From assembly GCA_002394685.1 (NCBI GenBank), contig DGUP01000028.1, forward strand, positions 1 through 16,800: a DNA stretch of 16,800 nt, read 5' to 3'. This document shows, piece after piece, positions 14,001 through 16,800 of this stretch. The position numbers were made by a program, and so were the translations under genes. Source of the DNA: Treponema sp. UBA4307 (lineage in GTDB: Bacteria > Spirochaetota > Spirochaetia > Treponematales > Treponemataceae). The notes under the pieces were generated by a model, which was not told the origin of the DNA, ran no database searches, and was given only the letters and a program-made list of their open reading frames with translations. The stretch's first letter is position 1. The number at the start of each line of letters is the position of its first letter.

Positions 14001-14033
14001 TCAAAAGAAACCGGCAGGTTTTATATCAGCCAT
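14001..14033 (-). CDS. Possible leader peptide ending Phe-Phe
   Basis: On the - strand ATG at 14033-14031 opens a 10-codon frame, MADIKPAGFF, closed by TGA at 14003-14001. The two final Phe codons (TTC TTT) directly precede the stop, and the TGA overlaps the GAGGA ribosome binding site of the prephenate dehydratase fusion that starts at 13993. No good ribosome binding site precedes this short frame, and TTC/TTT codons are frequent in this AT-rich DNA, so translation is unproven. Its position in front of a Phe biosynthesis gene is the main reason to record it. Confidence 0.35.
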   Translation of the reverse strand: MADIKPAGFF

Positions 14034-14058
14034 AGTTCAATGGAATACAAAACCTGCC
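14013..14058 (-). promoter_or_regulatory. 10-bp hairpin between thrA and the pheA fusion
   Basis: On the - strand GGCAGGTTTT (14058-14049) and AAAACCTGCC (14022-14013) are perfect reverse complements with a 26-nt loop, followed by GGTTTCTTTT. It could be the thrA terminator. The 3' arm lies within codons of the MADIKPAGFF frame, and part of it (AAACC) can instead pair with the next GGTTT around a TGCC loop. The two structures exclude each other, as in attenuators. Confidence 0.5.
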
Positions 14059-14065
14059 CTTAATT

Positions 14066-16567
14066 TTAGATTGATGAAAGATTCCAGCTTACAGTACGGA
14101 GAATGTCTCCGAATACACCTGCAGCTGTAACTCCTGCTCCTGCTCCGTAACCACGAACAGTAAGAGGAATTGGAGTATAGCGGGCTGTATGGAATACAAA
14201 GGCATTTTCTCCGCCTCTTACTCCATAGAGAGGATCTTCCGGTCCAACTTCCAGCATACCTACAGAAACCTTTCCGTCCCTGATGGATGCACCCATTCTG
14301 AGAACCTTATTTTCCTTCTTAAGCTTGTCCATCTTTTCTGCAAAATAAGCATCAAGTTCAGGCAGTTTTTTAAGGAATTCTTCAGTAGTTCCTTCAAGAG
14401 AGAAACCTTCCGGGAAGATAGAATTCATTGTAATGTCTTCAAGTTCAATCTCCATACCGGCTTCACGGGCAATAATAAGAGCCTTGCGGGCAACATCAGT
14501 TCCCTTAAGGTCGTCACGAGGATCCGGCTCTGTGTAACGGAGCTGCTTTGCTTCAAGAACTGCTTCAGAGAATTTTTTTCCTTCATCCAGCTTTCCGAAA
14601 ATATATGAAAGTGAACCAGACATAATTCCGTTAAAGCCTGTAAGCTTATCTCCTGACTTAAAGAGATTCTGGAGAGTATCGATGATTGGAAGGCCTGCAC
14701 CAACATTTGTTTCATAAAGGAAGCGCACATGCATTTTGTTAGCAGTATCTCTCAGCTGATGGTAGAATTCCATGCTCTTTGAGTTAGCCCTCTTGTTTGG
14801 AGTTGCAATGCTCATGCCCGCATTAAGAATATCCAGATAGCGGTCCGGCAGATCATAGCTGGCAGTACAGTCAACAAAGACAGGATTCAAAGGCTTTTTT
14901 TCCTTTACAAATTCAATAATCTGGTTAACGTTTTTGTCAGAATCAAATTCAAAGTCAGGCTTTTTCATCTGCTCGCGCCAGTCTGACAGGTCAATTCCGT
15001 TTTCATTGAGGATCATGCCATCAATTGTTGTTATTGCGTAAACCCTGATATCGATTCCCTGATCCAGGAGACTCTTCTGCTGTTCATGAATCTGGTCAAT
15101 CATTGTGCCGCCGATAGTTCCTGCACCAAAGGCAAATACCTGAATTGACTGCTTTGTATTAAAGAAGAACTGGTGGGCAACACGTACAGCCATATCACCG
15201 TCATCTGCCTTAATAACAGCAGAAATTGAACGTTCACTTGACCCCTGGGCAATAGCCTGAATATTAATGTCACGACTGGCAAGGGCATCAAAGAATGTAC
15301 CTGCAACGCCCCTCTTCTGCTTCATTGCATCACCTACAATTGAAACGATTGCGCAATCATCATGTACAATAATAGGATTAATAAGCTTTGTAGAAATTTC
15401 CAGGGAAAATTCATTTTTAAGCACATCCTGTGTTTTTTCAGCGTACTGCTTTCTTACACAGAAAGAAATAGTATATTCAGATGAAGACTGGGTAATGAGA
15501 AGAACTGAGATACCTGCATTTCCTACAGCAGAGAAAACTCTGGAAGCCATACCCTTGCGGCCCTTCATTCCGGAACCGCATACTGAAATAATTGCACAGT
15601 CCTTAAGGCAGGAAATTCCTCTTACAGGACCTGACTTTTCTGTAGAAAAAGGACCTCTTGCAATTCTTGTTCCCCTGGCAGATGGATTGTGGCTGTTTAA
15701 GCTCCAGGCCTCAATTCCTGCAGCAGCCAGAGGTGCAAGTGTCTTAGGATGAAGAACCTTGCTTCCAAAGAATGAAAGTTCCATTGCTTCTTCATAAGAC
15801 ATATCATCAACCAGAATAGCATCCTTTACGATTCTAGGATCTGCTGTGTAAATACCGTCTACATCAGTCCAGAATTCAACTTTTTTTGCATCAAGGCAGG
15901 AACCTACAATTGCAGCAGAGAAATCTGAACCATTACGGCCAAGAAGTCCCATTACAGGTTCTGAATTTCTTTTAGACCATGAACAGATAAATCCCGGGAA
16001 AAGAAGGATTCTTGCTGAAGGAGCAGAACCGTCCCTGTAATCCTGGAAAGCATCACGGCAGTGAGCATAATCAGGGTCACCTTCCTTCTGATCACCCTTT
16101 GTAAAAATAAATTTGCGTGAATCCAGAAGAAGAACATCCTGACCTTTGGCACGAAGCACTTCTTCTACCATTGGAGCGCACATCAATTCTCCCATACCCA
16201 TAATGCGGCAGTGAGCAGATGAAGGACACTCCTTAAATGTCTGAATACCCTTTAAAAGACCGCCCAGTTCCTTAAGGCTGGCCTCAATTTTTGTCATAAC
16301 AGCTGACTGGTCAAAGGCTGGAAGGGTTGTCTTTAATTCCCCCGTAATCTGTGTGTGAATAGAGCGTAATTCATTTACATAGAGCTCAGGCTCTTCATCT
16401 TTTACGCAACCATCAATAGCTGCCTGCAGTTTGTTTGAAACGCCTGCAACTGCACTCACTACAACACTGATGCGGTCATCTTTTGCGCGACCACACATGA
16501 TTTCAACACTGTCAAGAATGCGGCGGGCTGAACCCATGCTTGTACCGCCAAATTTAAGTGTAAGCAT
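14066..16567 (-). CDS. thrA: Bifunctional aspartokinase / homoserine dehydrogenase
   Basis: This 833-aa protein catalyses two steps of the aspartate pathway leading to threonine and methionine: phosphorylation of aspartate and reduction of aspartate semialdehyde to homoserine. Residues 1-305 are the kinase (KFGGTSMGSA at 5-14, GLLGRNGSDFSAA at 207-219, FWTDVDGIYTADPR at 232-245). Residues 320-465 hold two ACT-like repeats that give feedback control. Residues 475-833 are the dehydrogenase (nucleotide loop GAGTIGG at 481-487, NVGAGLP at 621-627, TEPDPRDDLKGTDVARK at 679-695, GYGAGAGVTAAGVFGD at 806-821). Size and order match E. coli ThrA. AGAGG lies 8 nt before the ATG, and a good promoter lies just upstream. 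thrB and thrC are not in the window; the gene downstream is the DAHP-like/prephenate dehydratase fusion. Confidence 0.95.
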   Translation of the reverse strand: MLTLKFGGTSMGSARRILDSVEIMCGRAKDDRISVVVSAVAGVSNKLQAAIDGCVKDEEPELYVNELRSIHTQITGELKTTLPAFDQSAVMTKIEASLKELGGLLKGIQTFKECPSSAHCRIMGMGELMCAPMVEEVLRAKGQDVLLLDSRKFIFTKGDQKEGDPDYAHCRDAFQDYRDGSAPSARILLFPGFICSWSKRNSEPVMGLLGRNGSDFSAAIVGSCLDAKKVEFWTDVDGIYTADPRIVKDAILVDDMSYEEAMELSFFGSKVLHPKTLAPLAAAGIEAWSLNSHNPSARGTRIARGPFSTEKSGPVRGISCLKDCAIISVCGSGMKGRKGMASRVFSAVGNAGISVLLITQSSSEYTISFCVRKQYAEKTQDVLKNEFSLEISTKLINPIIVHDDCAIVSIVGDAMKQKRGVAGTFFDALASRDINIQAIAQGSSERSISAVIKADDGDMAVRVAHQFFFNTKQSIQVFAFGAGTIGGTMIDQIHEQQKSLLDQGIDIRVYAITTIDGMILNENGIDLSDWREQMKKPDFEFDSDKNVNQIIEFVKEKKPLNPVFVDCTASYDLPDRYLDILNAGMSIATPNKRANSKSMEFYHQLRDTANKMHVRFLYETNVGAGLPIIDTLQNLFKSGDKLTGFNGIMSGSLSYIFGKLDEGKKFSEAVLEAKQLRYTEPDPRDDLKGTDVARKALIIAREAGMEIELEDITMNSIFPEGFSLEGTTEEFLKKLPELDAYFAEKMDKLKKENKVLRMGASIRDGKVSVGMLEVGPEDPLYGVRGGENAFVFHTARYTPIPLTVRGYGAGAGVTAAGVFGDILRTVSWNLSSI

Positions 16568-16600
16568 ACTATAAGCCTCTGATATTTAAAGAATTGAGGA

Positions 16601-16629
16601 ATACTAACATTTTTATGAATATTTATCAA
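16601..16629 (-). promoter_or_regulatory. Promoter of thrA
   Basis: On the - strand TTGATA (16629-16624), a 17-nt spacer and TAGTAT (16606-16601), the latter preceded by TGT (extended -10), form a convincing promoter. Transcription should begin near 16594, leaving a leader of about 27 nt that contains the AGAGG at 16580-16576. This is too short for a Thr/Ile attenuator. Confidence 0.55.
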
Positions 16630-16709
16630 TGAAATTGTATATTTATGCAGATTTTTTTCTATTTTTGTTTCCTTCATACAGGATTGTAATGGAAAATCTG
16701 GTATTTTTG

Positions 16710-16735
16710 AAAGCTCCATATAAAAAAGCTCCATA
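16710..16735. repeat. Short tandem direct repeat upstream of thrA
   Basis: The 11-bp sequence aaagctccata occurs at 16710-16720 and again at 16725-16735, a 15-bp period. It is about 80-110 bp upstream of the thrA promoter and could be a protein-binding pair, or chance. Apart from this and the promoter, I see nothing in the gene-free stretch 16568-16779. Confidence 0.4.
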
Positions 16736-16779
16736 CATTCCAATAATAGTTGTAAACAGGTTTTTCCAGATGACCATAA

Positions 16780-16800
16780 ATAGCCCGAATGTCGAGTTTT
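16780..16800 (-). repeat. 21-bp inverted repeat, right copy (cut by window end)
   Basis: Exact reverse complement of 52-72. Both copies therefore point inward, each lying upstream of the first gene at its end (the esterase at left, thrA at right). The match reaches the last base of the window, so the true repeat is probably longer. The base after the shared part differs (ttatgg here against ataata at the left copy). Confidence 0.8.

Noticed and set aside
15267..15752. 161-codon + strand frame antisense to thrA
   Set aside because: No motifs or ribosome binding site; it mirrors the conserved ACT and kinase region of thrA.
16568..16743. Short frame upstream of thrA as a Thr/Ile attenuator leader
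   Set aside because: It overlaps the thrA promoter, has no run of Thr or Ile codons and no terminator hairpin follows; the predicted leader RNA is only about 27 nt.
52..16800. The whole window as a composite transposon or genomic island bounded by inverted repeats
   Set aside because: The content is housekeeping and biosynthetic genes with even base composition, and no transposase, integrase or target duplication is visible.

Overview
The window looks like chromosomal DNA from a low-to-moderate GC spirochete, most likely a gut or rumen Treponema-like species. This is an inference from the content. It has a eukaryote-type (subfamily II) NADP isocitrate dehydrogenase, a fused aspartokinase-homoserine dehydrogenase, spirochete-style small cysteine-rich proteins, a lipoprotein with a relaxed lipobox, and a secreted protein with a formylglycine-generating-enzyme (FGE) fold. 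No rRNA, tRNA, CRISPR array, phage gene or transposase was seen. No gene-free stretch exceeds 300 bases; the longest are 16568-16800 (233 nt) and 11880-12037 (158 nt), both described below.

Layout. Positions 1-96 hold an intergenic repeat and a promoter. On the + strand from 97 to 4683 are a sialate O-acetylesterase-type SGNH esterase, a J-domain protein, methionine aminopeptidase and isocitrate dehydrogenase, closed by a hairpin terminator at about 4712-4769. On the - strand (read from 7793 down to 4786) are a 96-aa cysteine-rich zinc-ribbon-like protein, glutamate racemase (murI) and the FGE-fold secreted protein. A 52-bp divergent promoter region separates these from a + strand pair whose genes overlap by four bases: a pentapeptide-repeat protein with a Zn-knuckle-like N terminus, then a metallo-beta-lactamase-fold hydrolase. 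Next comes a convergent - strand lipoprotein with an HExxH motif, and a second short (48-bp) divergent region leading to an unknown 152-aa protein. The right third is a - strand amino-acid biosynthesis block read from 16567 down to 11373: thrA, then a DAHP-synthase-like/prephenate dehydratase fusion, then ilvN, the last with its own strong-looking promoter.

Most notable observations. (1) The fusion protein has an intact-looking prephenate dehydratase and ACT domain, but its DAHP synthase domain has lost several expected metal and phosphate ligands, so it may be a pseudoenzyme or regulatory domain. (2) A 10-codon reading frame ending Phe-Phe-stop, overlapping a 10-bp hairpin, sits directly before that Phe-pathway gene and could be a Phe-responsive leader. 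(3) A perfect 14-bp inverted repeat has the J-protein start codon in its loop. (4) Two short divergent regions lack Shine-Dalgarno sequences and carry -10-like boxes 6-8 nt from the start codons on both sides, suggesting leaderless mRNAs. (5) A 21-bp sequence recurs as an exact inverted copy at the two ends of the window. All functional statements rest on reading motifs by eye; no database search was possible.
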